Source: Anseranas semipalmata (taxonomy: Eukaryota > Chordata > Aves > Anseriformes > Anseranatidae). Taken from it: a DNA stretch of 64,000 nt. Position numbers and translations under genes: made by a program. Under the pieces are notes generated by a model. It made no database searches and was not told where the DNA came from. It saw nothing but the letters and a program-made list of their open reading frames with translations. Positions 54,901-60,900 of this stretch are shown here, piece by piece (positions within the stretch are counted from its first letter, which is position 1; the number at the start of each line of letters is the position of its first letter). The stretch lies in assembly GCA_013399115.1 (NCBI GenBank), contig VXAA01000627.1, positions 62,001-126,000 on the forward strand, read 5' to 3'.

Positions 54901-56968
54901 CAATGTGGCTTTAATAAATGGAACTTTTGTCAGGACTTATTGGAAACAAGCAGCCCAGGACATGATGGTCAGCCCTATACAGTACAGGCAGTGCTTGCAT
55001 CACCACTTAAAGTTTTTTAGTATCTCACCACCCACTCACCTACTCAAGATTTGGCTCTTCCTGGACACTTTTCTAGAATTTCTAAGCCTCAGTCTACACT
55101 GGGCTCCAGAAATCATGAGCCATAGCTGACTAAAATGAGGGGTAGGATTACTGAAACTCTCTGCCAAGATTTAACAGATTATATTGAACCGGCTTTTTGG
55201 CTGCCTGTGCTTTTGCACCTAATCAATGGACTCTTAAGGAAACTCCCCAGAGCTCTCACAGTCCTCTCCTTGATTTTGGTTGTTTGCAATTCCTTGGGCA
55301 TGTAAGCAATCAGCTGGGAAGCAGTGACATGCAGTTAGCTTTATGAATGGTTTTTCACAAAAATTGACTCAGCACCAGAAGAGTTGCTTCTTCTCTCTGT
55401 CCTGACATCATTGTACATCTCCCTCCTACTTCCCTGCCCCACTGCTGCTCATAGTCCACATTGCAATCATCCAGTGAAAGATCCTAAATCCACACATAGT
55501 GGCAATGCCCACCCCAGTATTCTAACAGCACGTTCTATGCAAATCAAATGCACTTTCTCAGTCCTAAATCACCAGGCTTGATAAGGCATTTGTGCTGTAT
55601 AGTCCTTTATGTATATTAACTATAATGCATTTCATATTCAGGATATGTGCAGCAGTTCTATACTTAGAAAGTCTCTAACCTGTGTAGTTCATGGATGAAA
55701 AGTGATGACTGAAAACCATCCAGTTCATGTTGCCAATAAATCAGCTATATTAGAGACCTTTAGTCAAACCTGGTGGCAAGTCAAAATTTCTATCTCACGG
55801 GAAATCACAATATTCTGAAATGTTGAGTTTTTCCAGTTATGAAATTACCAGAAAAAACAAACAAACAAACAAACAAAAAACAAAACAACAACAACAACAA
55901 AAAACACTTGGAATGTTCCTAAAGCAAAACATGATTCAAAGGAGCTCCTGAGTAAAACTGAAGGATGAATTTCACCTCTGGAATTCAGATACACAGAGGA
56001 CAAAAATTCACAATGTTCATTTCAATATCAGTTGGCAGCTGCAAATGTGTTGAAAGAATGCAGCTTCAGGATTGCCCAACCAGGGGATGACCTGCAGCCA
56101 GGCAGTACAGGTCTACCGGCTGGGCCAGCCCTCCTCTGCGCACGGTGACAGCGAACGGTCCCATCTTTGGAACCAAGTTGCCCAAGGGGCTGCCTGGCAC
56201 CAGAACCTGGCAGACCTGGGTGACAGCAAGCCCGTGTCATGGTGCTCCTTGGAGTCACAGATTTCATGGCACAATGTTAGCCCAACAAGGCTGTTAAGGA
56301 GCTGGAAATAAAAGATGGCAGGAAGCCACGAAGGCCAGATTCAAAACCTTCCTGCTAGAGAGGATTTCACTGTGAGAGCTGAGGAACTGACACATTTCCT
56401 TTCATGTTTTACTTTAAATGGAGCCACATTTCCAACAGAAATCTCCCCCCAGGTTCCGTTATTGAAAGACCTTGGAGCCTGATCCTGCAAACACTTGGCT
56501 CACAAATAATTTTCTGGAAGCGTATAACGGCACTGTATTGTGCTCTCCCAGCATTAGACCCCCTTCGACTGCCCATTCGCAGGGCTGACTCCAAAGACAA
56601 AGCTCCCTGTGGGTGACTCAGTGATGAACCATCTTTCTGACGTGCTCTCTGGCACATCTGTCCCCCCGTCTCACCACAGCAACAAGCATCGCCCAGGTCT
56701 TTCTGGGAAGCCCCAGGACTTAATCCTCTTTGCAAAGTGTAGACTTAAACCCATTGTTTGCAGAGTCACAGCTAGCGTTCATTCGTGTCATGCCCTTGAA
56801 ACAGCAAAATGAACACGAAGGTAGAGCACCTTGTGGTGTGGACACATGAAGCAGATGCAGCGACATCTGTGACTACATCTGCATGAAACAACATATGCTG
56901 GCTACTTACAGCATATTCAAACTGTAGGTTAAAATCCCGTTTGTTTGCTTGAAGGTGTCTCTCTTCCT
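4597..56968 (-). CDS. ATP8B5: P4-ATPase phospholipid flippase, ATP8B subclass, probably ATP8B5 (26 coding exons, 5' end missing)
   Basis: Family knowledge: a P4-ATPase moves aminophospholipids or related lipids from the outer to the inner membrane leaflet using ATP, usually as a heterodimer with a CDC50/TMEM30 subunit. Seen: 26 exons joined by GT-AG introns with consistent phases give 1162 residues, numbered here from the first full codon at 56966. Motifs: TM1-2 about 35-85, DGET 158-161 (actuator domain), PISL 329-332 (TM4), DKTGT with phosphorylated Asp382, SPDEGALV 483-490, KGAD 550-553 (nucleotide binding), TGD 664-666, GDGAND 804-809, TM5-10 about 850-1080, and GYAFS 1119-1123 in a basic cytosolic tail. 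ATP8B relatives have about 1180-1210 residues, so only a short N-terminus is lacking. The assignment to ATP8B5 rather than ATP8B2 or ATP8B4 rests on recalled phrases, not on an alignment. The family call is near certain and the paralogue call fairly likely. Confidence 0.88.
6583..6713 (-). CDS. ATP8B5: ATP8B5 exon y (TM10)
   Basis: Encodes residues 1047-1089, [20 protein letters not shown] and [23 protein letters not shown], the last transmembrane segment. Acceptor ttcag, donor AAA|gtaagg. Confidence 0.97.
6840..6893. repeat. 29-bp tandem duplication
   Basis: CCTTATCCAACAGTGAAATC (and the following AAC) occurs at 6840 and again at 6869. The first 23 bases are identical in both copies, separated by TGTTCA. 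It lies in the intron between exons x and y. Confidence 0.95.
8581..8719 (-). CDS. ATP8B5: ATP8B5 exon x (TM9)
   Basis: Encodes residues 1000-1045, [20 protein letters not shown] and [14 protein letters not shown], the TM8-TM9 region. Acceptor ttcag, donor GTTG|gtaagc. Confidence 0.97.
9536..9781 (-). CDS. ATP8B5: ATP8B5 exon w (TM7-TM8)
   Basis: Encodes residues 918-999, [47 protein letters not shown] and [20 protein letters not shown]. These are two transmembrane segments with the DYQSF phrase between them. Acceptor tttcag, donor CAG|gtaagg. Confidence 0.97.
10548..10631 (-). CDS. ATP8B5: ATP8B5 exon v (TM6)
   Basis: Encodes residues 890-917, [20 protein letters not shown] and LGMSLFDQ, the TM6 segment that ends in the conserved FDQD turn. 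Acceptor tttag, donor CAG|gtactg. Confidence 0.96.
10710..10852 (+). mobile_element. CR1 LINE 3'-end fragment
   Basis: This is the 3' terminal CR1 sequence in sense, with CTTGAGCAGGGGGTTGGACC and AATGACCTCCAGAGGTCC, ending in the 8-bp-type repeat ATTCTGTGATTCTGTGA. It is 5'-truncated, as is usual for CR1, and lies in the ATPase intron between exons u and v. Confidence 0.93.
11753..11976 (-). CDS. ATP8B5: ATP8B5 exon u (end of P domain, TM5)
   Basis: Encodes residues 816-889, [20 protein letters not shown], then [16 protein letters not shown] and TM5 with [18 protein letters not shown]. Acceptor ttgcag, donor CAG|gtaggt. Confidence 0.98.
13352..13535 (-). CDS. ATP8B5: ATP8B5 exon t (hinge GDGAND)
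   Basis: Encodes residues 754-814, including [20 protein letters not shown] and the Mg-binding hinge [11 protein letters not shown] (GDGAND 804-809). Acceptor tttcag, donor AAAA|gtgagt. GC content is higher here than in the adjoining introns. Confidence 0.98.
13536..16741 (-). other. intron between exons t and s
   Basis: 3.2 kb intron. The exon-t side shows nothing recognisable; 15540-16590 is the ancient LINE relic listed separately. Confidence 0.85.
15540..16590 (-). mobile_element. ancient CR1/L3-like LINE relic
   Basis: The plus strand carries weak but ordered similarity to the antisense of old vertebrate CR1/L3 LINEs: a GATGGAAAATCTATTCCATT block, then CTCCAATTTGTC, CCTCCCAGCCTGGTGTTATG, AATATTGAATAG, and AATCCATGTTTGATG near the end. 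It also resembles 57720-58720 of this window in order and wording. It is too eroded to carry any reading frame. The boundaries are approximate. Confidence 0.6.
16742..16889 (-). CDS. ATP8B5: ATP8B5 exon s (variable insert)
   Basis: Encodes residues 705-753, [18 protein letters not shown] to GLVINGHSL. This is the least conserved cytosolic segment of the family, and its KKMKP..SD.IN phrase is the best clue for ATP8B5 over ATP8B2/4. Acceptor tttttag, donor CTG|gtaagg. Confidence 0.94.
17679..17784 (-). CDS. ATP8B5: ATP8B5 exon r
   Basis: Encodes residues 670-703, [20 protein letters not shown] and [14 protein letters not shown]. The E-TA.NIGYSC phrase directly follows TGDKQ in ATP8B proteins. 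Acceptor cccag, donor CAG|gtaaat. Confidence 0.95.
18365..18384. repeat. poly-A run (20 bases)
   Basis: An uninterrupted A run in the intron between exons q and r. No flanking gene-derived sequence was seen that would make it a retrocopy tail. Confidence 0.95.
18870..18981 (-). CDS. ATP8B5: ATP8B5 exon q (TGD motif)
   Basis: Encodes residues 632-668, [20 protein letters not shown] and [14 protein letters not shown] (664-666) is a conserved loop of the P domain. The acceptor is gtcaag after a T-rich tract; donor CAAG|gtaagg. Confidence 0.96.
18982..21301 (-). other. intron between exons q and p
   Basis: 2.3 kb intron with no recognised repeat or exon. Its 5' splice site is the weak gttggt donor of exon p. 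Confidence 0.85.
21302..21466 (-). CDS. ATP8B5: ATP8B5 exon p
   Basis: Encodes residues 577-631, [20 protein letters not shown] through EEIEKDLT. The donor ACG|gttggt is unusually weak, lacking the +3 to +6 consensus. The last codon is Thr where close relatives have Met or Ile before LLGAT, a single-base difference from ATG. Confidence 0.93.
22389..22540 (-). mobile_element. CR1 LINE 3'-end fragment
   Basis: This is antisense CR1 starting with AATCACAGAATGGTTTGGGT and GGAAGGGACCTTAAAGACC, then ATCCAGCCTGGCCTTGGGCA. It is truncated at about 22540. It lies in the intron between exons o and p. Confidence 0.95.
23097..23212 (-). CDS. ATP8B5: ATP8B5 exon o (N domain, KGAD)
   Basis: Encodes residues 539-576, [17 protein letters not shown] and [20 protein letters not shown]. 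The Lys of KGAD (550-553) contacts ATP in P-type ATPases. Acceptor ttgtag, donor AAT|gtaagt. Confidence 0.97.
23604..23792 (-). CDS. ATP8B5: ATP8B5 exon n (N domain, SPDEGALV)
   Basis: Encodes residues 476-537, including [20 protein letters not shown] and [20 protein letters not shown] and the RKRMS segment belong to the nucleotide-binding domain. Donor ATCG|gtatgt. Confidence 0.98.
24209..24374 (-). CDS. ATP8B5: ATP8B5 exon m (N domain)
   Basis: Encodes residues 420-474: [20 protein letters not shown] and on to [16 protein letters not shown]. The LSLCHTVM phrase is an ATP8B hallmark. Acceptor tttgcag, donor AAG|gtgagg. Confidence 0.96.
25954..25997 (-). CDS. ATP8B5: ATP8B5 exon l (44-bp micro-exon-like)
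   Basis: Encodes residues 406-419, [14 protein letters not shown], the variable linker entering the nucleotide-binding domain. It is too short for ORF finders; it is supported by its acceptor (tgtag), its donor (GAG|gtaagt) and by restoring the reading frame between exons k and m. Confidence 0.9.
26069..26091. repeat. (AAAT)n microsatellite
   Basis: Five to six AAAT units, 72 bases outside exon l on the intron side. Confidence 0.95.
27155..27345. repeat. old dispersed repeat fragment, copy 1
   Basis: AAGTAACTCCTTTAATTAGG, then CCAACAG, a poly-A run and AGACAAGCTTTGTGGCAC resemble the region at 32280-32400 (GGTAATGTCTTTTATTAAAC, CCAATAG, AGACAAGC). I believe the phrase belongs to an old sauropsid interspersed repeat but cannot name it. 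Confidence 0.45.
28216..28424 (-). CDS. ATP8B5: ATP8B5 exon k (phosphorylation site DKTGT)
   Basis: Encodes residues 336-404, including [20 protein letters not shown] and [17 protein letters not shown]. Asp382 in DKTGT is the residue phosphorylated in the catalytic cycle. Acceptor caccag, donor TATG|gtatgt. Confidence 0.98.
30145..30341 (-). CDS. ATP8B5: ATP8B5 exon j (TM3-TM4, PISL)
   Basis: Encodes residues 270-334. TM3 ([20 protein letters not shown]) is followed by an extracellular loop and TM4 with [10 protein letters not shown]. The PISL motif (329-332) is the P4 counterpart of the ion-binding PEGL of other P-type pumps. The 5-kb-plus intron before it ends in a CT-rich acceptor. Confidence 0.97.
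32280..32400. repeat. old dispersed repeat fragment, copy 2
   Basis: This shares ordered blocks with 27155-27345 (GGTAATGTCTTTTATTAAAC, then a gap and ACAGACAAGC). A further GTTGGTCAAGTAAAAGATAT on this copy reads as the inverted counterpart of its first block (TCTTTTATTAAACCAA), suggesting long terminal inverted repeats. Confidence 0.4.
32619..32666. repeat. three tandem 16-bp repeats
   Basis: CTTTGTGTACATTTTG is present twice and then once more with a single change (CTTTATGTACATTTTG), directly adjoining. It lies in the intron between exons i and j. Confidence 0.97.
33035..33053. repeat. poly-T run (19 bases)
   Basis: A T run followed by GCAGG in the intron between exons i and j. It mimics a plus-strand splice acceptor, but no exon is recognisable after it. 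Confidence 0.95.
35645..35733 (-). CDS. ATP8B5: ATP8B5 exon i
   Basis: Encodes residues 241-269, starting [20 protein letters not shown]. This is the strongly conserved P4 stretch before TM3 ([16 protein letters not shown]). Acceptor ctccag, donor ATC|gtaagt. Confidence 0.95.
36678..36836 (-). CDS. ATP8B5: ATP8B5 exon h
   Basis: Encodes residues 188-239, [18 protein letters not shown] to [12 protein letters not shown], the remainder of the actuator domain. The acceptor aaacag lies directly against an AT-rich microsatellite instead of a normal pyrimidine tract. Donor GCTG|gtgggt. Confidence 0.94.
36841..36953. repeat. compound (AAT)n / (AAC)n microsatellite
   Basis: About 113 bases of AAT-type and AAC-type trinucleotide repeat, beginning four bases outside exon h. 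On the minus (coding) strand it reads (ATT)n/(GTT)n and takes the place of the polypyrimidine tract of that exon's acceptor. Confidence 0.97.
36954..40305 (-). other. intron between exons h and g
   Basis: 3.4 kb of AT-rich intron beyond the microsatellite. I see no repeat family or exon in it. Confidence 0.85.
40306..40388 (-). CDS. ATP8B5: ATP8B5 exon g (actuator, DGET second half)
   Basis: Completes DGETN and encodes residues 160-186 ([12 protein letters not shown] to KLTEFN). The catalytic Glu160 of the dephosphorylation step is present. Acceptor attccag, donor AATG|gtgagt. Confidence 0.95.
41238..41308 (-). CDS. ATP8B5: ATP8B5 exon f (actuator, DGET first half)
   Basis: Encodes residues 136-158, [14 protein letters not shown] to ETAELD, plus two bases of Gly159. 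The dephosphorylation motif DGET (158-161) is split across this exon and the next. This exon is clearly more CpG-rich than its neighbours. Confidence 0.95.
41506..41578 (-). CDS. ATP8B5: ATP8B5 exon e (actuator domain)
   Basis: Encodes residues 112-135, [20 protein letters not shown] and NFVT, the [10 protein letters not shown] core of the actuator domain. Acceptor cttgcag, donor ACG|gtgagt. Confidence 0.95.
42007..42090 (-). mobile_element. short CR1 LINE fragment
   Basis: ATCATAGAATCACAGAACGG followed by TTGGGTTGGAAGGGACC marks the CR1 3' end in antisense. Only about 85 bases remain before the similarity ends at GGCAGGGACACC. Confidence 0.93.
43232..43293 (-). CDS. ATP8B5: ATP8B5 exon d
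   Basis: Encodes residues 91-110 ([20 protein letters not shown]) plus two bases of codon 111. This is the conserved RHKSD..VNNR stretch after TM2. Donor GGCAT|gtaagt. Confidence 0.95.
43451..43491. repeat. imperfect 20/21-bp tandem duplication
   Basis: AGTAAGATAGACTAGACTGC (plus A) is followed by AGTAAGATAGACAGACTGCA. It lies 160 bases from exon d, within the intron between exons c and d. Confidence 0.85.
43904..44002 (-). CDS. ATP8B5: ATP8B5 exon c (TM2)
   Basis: Encodes residues 58-90, [20 protein letters not shown] and onward to KDAIDDF. This is the TM1-TM2 hairpin and the start of the actuator domain. Acceptor cctacag, donor TTC|gtaaga, phase 0 at both ends. Confidence 0.95.
44003..46210 (-). 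other. intron between exons c and b
   Basis: 2.2 kb intron containing an AAAT-type microsatellite; nothing else recognised. Confidence 0.85.
44958..44984. repeat. (AAAT)n-like microsatellite
   Basis: AAAT units with one TAC interruption, in the intron between exons b and c. Confidence 0.9.
46211..46324 (-). CDS. ATP8B5: ATP8B5 exon b (TM1 region)
   Basis: Encodes residues 20-57, starting [10 protein letters not shown] and containing [20 protein letters not shown], the conserved entry into TM1 of P4-ATPases. Acceptor ctacag, donor CAG|gtatga, both ends phase 0. It is separated from exon a by a 10.6 kb intron. Confidence 0.95.
47838..48166 (-). mobile_element. CR1 LINE fragment retaining the end of ORF2
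   Basis: This is the longest CR1 piece in the window (about 330 bases, antisense). It begins with the ATCATAGAATCATAGAATC 3' terminus. The minus-strand frame still reads as the CR1 ORF2 C-terminus ([20 protein letters not shown], then [13 protein letters not shown]), which is typical of reverse-transcriptase proteins of this clade. The 5' break falls in a perfect hairpin at about 48166. Confidence 0.96.
48057..48204. other. two consecutive hairpins at the CR1 5' break
   Basis: A 10-base perfect stem (48057+100 to 48166, i.e. 48157-48166, pairing with 48172-48181) with loop AAACA is followed at about 48185-48204 by a second stem, GTGTGC/GCACAC with loop GACT. The span given covers the end of the CR1 element and both hairpins. 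Confidence 0.75.
51174..51240. repeat. T-rich polypyrimidine tract
   Basis: About 67 bases made only of T and C, as runs of T broken by single or double C. It sits in the large intron between exons a and b. A lysine-rich open frame on the opposite strand is an artefact of it. Confidence 0.97.
55851..55905. repeat. (AAAC)n / (AAC)n microsatellite
   Basis: Simple repeat of AAAC units followed by AAC units, in the large intron between exons a and b. Confidence 0.97.
56910..56968 (-). CDS. ATP8B5: ATP8B5 exon a (N-terminal cytosolic segment)
   Basis: Encodes residues 1-19, [19 protein letters not shown], the short motif before TM1 that ATP8B proteins share (compare the ERRARAN..EYNEKFQYA type). 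The acceptor follows a poly-T tract and is a double AG (gcagAG), so the exon can begin with two extra bases (phase 1) or directly at GAA (phase 0). The donor is GCT|gtaagt. The preceding exon with the initiator ATG was not found with confidence. Confidence 0.9.
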
Positions 56969-57340
56969 CTGCAAAAAAAAAAAGAAGAAACACATCAGCC
57001 ATGCTTGAAGGTAGGCAGAATCAATACAGGCATGAATGAAGCATCAGAAAAAGCAAGCAGAGCTGCTAAAAGGTAACGTCACCGGGAATCTGTTCTCTGT
57101 GCTAAACGCCCCATGTCAGGGAATTGAAGATGCTGGTGGCACTGACAGAGCAGTGGTTTAACAGGTTGTTCACCTTCTTTTGGGCAGGAATCACCATTTA
57201 ACTAGTGCTGCTCAATATCCCTGCCCTGCTCCATCTCCTCCCCTTGAAGTCTCTGGAGCTGTTGCCATGAGCCCACTGTTAGTACCCTTCCTCCAGTACA
57301 AATGCACACCCTATCATCATCCTACCATAGCTATCCTGAA

Positions 57341-57383
57341 ATAAAACAAACAAACAAAACAAAACAAAAAAAAAAAAAAAAAC
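57341..57383. repeat. (AAAC)n followed by a poly-A run
   Basis: Short AAAC repeat grading into an A run of 17 bases, upstream of exon a. Confidence 0.95.
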
Positions 57384-57719
57384 ATTGGAAGGGTTTTCAA
57401 GAGGTCACCACATCTACCCTCTACCTCAAGAGATGGTCATGCCTGTCACTCTCAATAAGTGTCTTAGAAAGCTGCATGGCTCTTCTTCTGACTGCCTGTT
57501 CCAGGACTGCAGTGTCCTTCCCAGGGGGAAGGGTTTTTTTCCCATTATCTAACATAAAACTCATTATTTCATTTTATACAAATCGTGTCTTGTCCTGGGA
57601 TGATCAAAGGTGCTCTTTCTGCTTGCTGTCATATCCTTGTGCTACTTGCCAAGGACGCAGAGCCCAGATGAGTTCATTGTGTAGTGAAGGCTGCTAAGCC
57701 TTCCTGTAGTTCACCCTTG

Positions 57720-58720
57720 GAAAGAAAAGACAACTCATTTCTTTAGTCACTTCTTACAGGTTGATCTGTCAGAAGCGGCATCATTCTTGCTGCTCTCCAG
57801 TGGGCTTCCCAGCTAGCTCACCTCATTCTGGAAGCACAGCACCCAAACCGAGCCTTAGCTTGCAGCTGAGGCCTTACCAAAGCTGACCAGAGCACAAGGA
57901 ACACTCCACCTATCCTGCTGACAATGAATATTTTAAATGGAAAATCACCTAGAAGTAATTTATTTTTTTTTTCTTGCACCACCAGCACTTGGATGACAGC
58001 TTGCCAGAATATAATCCATTTTGGCAGAGCCTTTCTGGCAGATCCGATGCCTCATCATGCAATACAAATCTTTCATTTGTCCTTATTGAACTGAATCCAA
58101 ATTTTTTCATACTATTTCTCCAGCTAGTCAATTCTAATCCTATCTTTCGGTGTGCTTGTAGCTCCTGCCAGGGTGGTGCCATATGCAGATTTACTGAGTG
58201 TGTTCTTTATTCTGCCAGCCAATCTGGAAAACAAAATACTGAATACCAGATCCAGGATACATCCGCGATGACACTCTCGAGTTTGATTATCAGTCATTGA
58301 TAACTACTCTCAGTGTATTTTTTTTTCCTGAAAAAAAAATGTTTGGCACTCGCTCTATAGTGATTTTATCTTGAGCATCTCTCTCCAGTTTACTTGTAAA
58401 AATGCTATAAATGACAGCCAAGACACATGACAGCTATCTAAGGTTTCCTCACTAGCCCTCTGGCTACCACTAACACAGAATTAATTTGGGTTTGATGTAG
58501 TTTTTTTGGACTGCTGGCTGTTAATCATCTCTTCCCCCACTCACGTCTAGTTACTTTGAAGTGGTTTGTTTAACTGTTTCAACCTTTACCCAAGAAGTGA
58601 AGCCTATATATCTGTAATCACTCAGCTTTTCTTCTTCCCCTGTTTAAGGTAGGTGCTACGCTTGCTCTTTTCCCAGTATTCTGAACCTTGCCCATCTGTG
58701 CTCCAGAAACTCTCAAAGGC
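57720..58720 (-). mobile_element. ancient CR1/L3-like LINE relic
   Basis: This has the same ordered blocks as 15540-16590: CAGCTGAGGCCTTACCAAAG, CTCCAGCTAGTCAATTCTAA, GTGGTGCCATATGCAGATTT, CATTGATAACTACTCTCAGT, then a CTGTTTAAGGTAGGTGCTAC block that corresponds to further upstream ORF2 sequence. It is highly diverged and has no open frame. The limits are approximate. Confidence 0.6.
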
Positions 58721-60546
58721 AGCGTTGCTCCAGGCCAGTCTCTACCTGACTCAGCTGACCCATTCCTTCTCTATTCCAGCCCCAAACCTCTCCCCTTCTC
58801 CTCTGTTGAGGGCAACTAATGTGTGAGATGCCTGACCAAAGAAAAAAGATATATCAGATTTCTTAGCATGATTTGCTGAACTTATTTCACCGTGTAGCAG
58901 ACATAAACCTTCTTTGATCTTCCATGTACCAGACGGGTTACTGAAACCCAGAGAACCCAACATTTACAGAACAACTTTTACTGCCCTTTACGTCTTTGCC
59001 AGCTCTTTCTCACCTTGAGCCTTTGCCACACTGTTTGTGCTGGATAAAACAACCTGCTGTGCACCTTCTAGAGACATCCTGCCTCTCTCTGAGGTGAATG
59101 AAGGGCTTGTGATTCCACCACTTCATTCACCCTTCTGAGCTTCTCTGAAACATGATAGCTTACACTCCTGACCTTAATGTCAATTATTTAATGAAATGAC
59201 AGCTCTGTTTAATTCTCCCCCATCCCAGATTTCCTTCCCATGAGATTTGAGTTACTAGTTCTTCATATTTACCAAAGACTTCATTCTTGAAGACCATTTT
59301 AAACACTTTGCCGTTGTCACTTTTTCCCAAGCATCATACTGTCTTTTTATCATCATTCCCATTTACATTGCCCTCTGCTCTCACATGCCCAGCCAGCTCC
59401 TCCCTGTTGAAGGGAATCAGTTCTGGAACAACCTCCTCTCCACCTCCAAAAAATCATCCGCCTCTGCACCAAAGGTCGTGCCAGCTCACCCCCAGAGCAA
59501 ACCAAACATGTCGTGTTCCCCTCTGCTCCTTCCCAACTCTGCGTCTGCATAATTCGGATTCCTCGTTTACCACCATGCCCTATCTTTCAAAAACTATATT
59601 AATTTCTCACAAAAGACTACCCTTCTTGGTGTGCTATGTCTGTGTTCTTTACCCTTGTATATCGTTACTCAGAGATCTGCGATTTGTTCATCTCTTTCTC
59701 CACGCTGGATCTCAGAGCACATGAACATAGATGGAAAACATCTCATCCCCTGCCACCTCTGTTATCCTTCCAGAATAAGCTTTATTCTTTGCTATTAATA
59801 TTCCAGCCTCATGAGTTCCAGCACGTGTCTATTATACCTATTAAATGATGTATTAAGACATCTAGTTCTTCCTGTTTATTCAGTCTTGCATTAGCAAGTG
59901 TCTAAGCTATTCAGGGCATTGAACTGCTGCTATCCTTCCTCCTTTGCCTCCAGTAACCCTATAAATAACACCGTTTCCCTAATTTTTAAGCCCTTTTACA
60001 GATCACCAGTTTTTGTCTCTGCCTGCTGGCTGTTTTCATCAAGCCCTCTAATTACTAATTTAAGGCCTCTCTACTATGTTAACAGGTAAATGTGCTTTTC
60101 CTTTTCTTCAGGAACATCAAACTATGTCAAACATTTTCAAAACAGCCCCCATCTGCCCTGACCGGGTGATTCAGATCAACACAGAGGTTTCATCTGAGAT
60201 CCTGAAAGTGCTTAATCCTTTACTGCTTTCCTCAGGCACATTTCTCTGCTTTTACAATGGGAAAAACAATGTGCAGAGAGATTGGAGTAACCTGTCCGGA
60301 GTTCCAGAGGAAAAGAGAAGCAGAGCTCAAGAGGTCAATGCTGACATGGCTTCAGTTATTGCACTATGTGCCCTTTCACGAATTTTCTTGAGAGTAACCC
60401 CTGTTATCAAAGTAGACAACAGATAAAGGCATTTGTTAAAACCAGGTCTGCCCAGCTGCCGCCCCAGATGGATCTACAGAAACCCGTGATGGATAGAGGC
60501 ACAAAGACATCCAGAATTGCTCATCTGGGCTGGAGCCCTGCAGGTA

Positions 60547-60552
60547 TTTATT
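60547..60552 (-). terminator. polyadenylation signal AATAAA after the candidate exon
   Basis: A minus-strand AATAAA (TTTATT on plus) lies 70 bases downstream of the TGA at 60623-60625, a spacing typical of a short 3' UTR. Confidence 0.35.
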
Positions 60553-60622
60553 ACCCTCCCAGGACACAAGCGGTGGCATGTGTCAGAGCCTTGGGGTCCC
60601 CCAGAAGCTTCTGAGAGGCTCT

Positions 60623-60900
60623 TCAGTTCTCGATGACCACCTCTTTGTCATAGGCAGGGCAGTCCTCGAGGGGAACGCAGGTGGAAACAAAGCGCTGCCA
60701 GGGCTGCTGGGTGCACCACGAGCTGCTTTGCTTTTCCCAGGGCTCACCATGGGAGTGAGGAGCCGTCCCCCCTTTCTCAGCCTGTCCCCCAGGGTCAGTC
60801 CCCTCTGTACAGGCCGGGGGGGAGGCACTTGATGGATTTGGGGTGCTCCCAGAAAGAAGCTTGGCTTCTTCTGAGATGCCGTCCTCAAGAGGCATGGCTT
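60623..60900 (-). CDS. possible terminal coding exon of an unidentified upstream gene
   Basis: On the minus strand an acceptor-like tatctgtctggcacag at 60901 precedes an open frame of 92 codons ending in TGA (60623-60625). The frame contains MPLEDGISEEAKLL and ends VPLEDCPAYDKEVVIEN. An AATAAA follows about 70 bases after the stop. The composition (acidic, polar, no low-complexity run) looks more protein-like than other open frames nearby. I do not recognise the family, and no upstream exon was identified. It may be chance in a GC-rich block. Confidence 0.3.

Larger units (their letters stand above)
46325..56909 (-). other. large intron between exons b and a (10.6 kb)
   Basis: This is the longest visible intron. 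It holds the 330-base CR1 at 47838, the pyrimidine tract at 51174, and the AAAC repeat at 55851. A stretch at about 51530-51680 repeats the words TGGACCTTGGACC and CTGGAC. No coding exon is needed here, since exons a and b join in phase 0. Confidence 0.85.

Noticed and set aside
59287..59724. 145-codon plus-strand open frame
   Set aside because: It is serine/proline/leucine-rich with no motif, no splice or start context and no family resemblance; probably chance.
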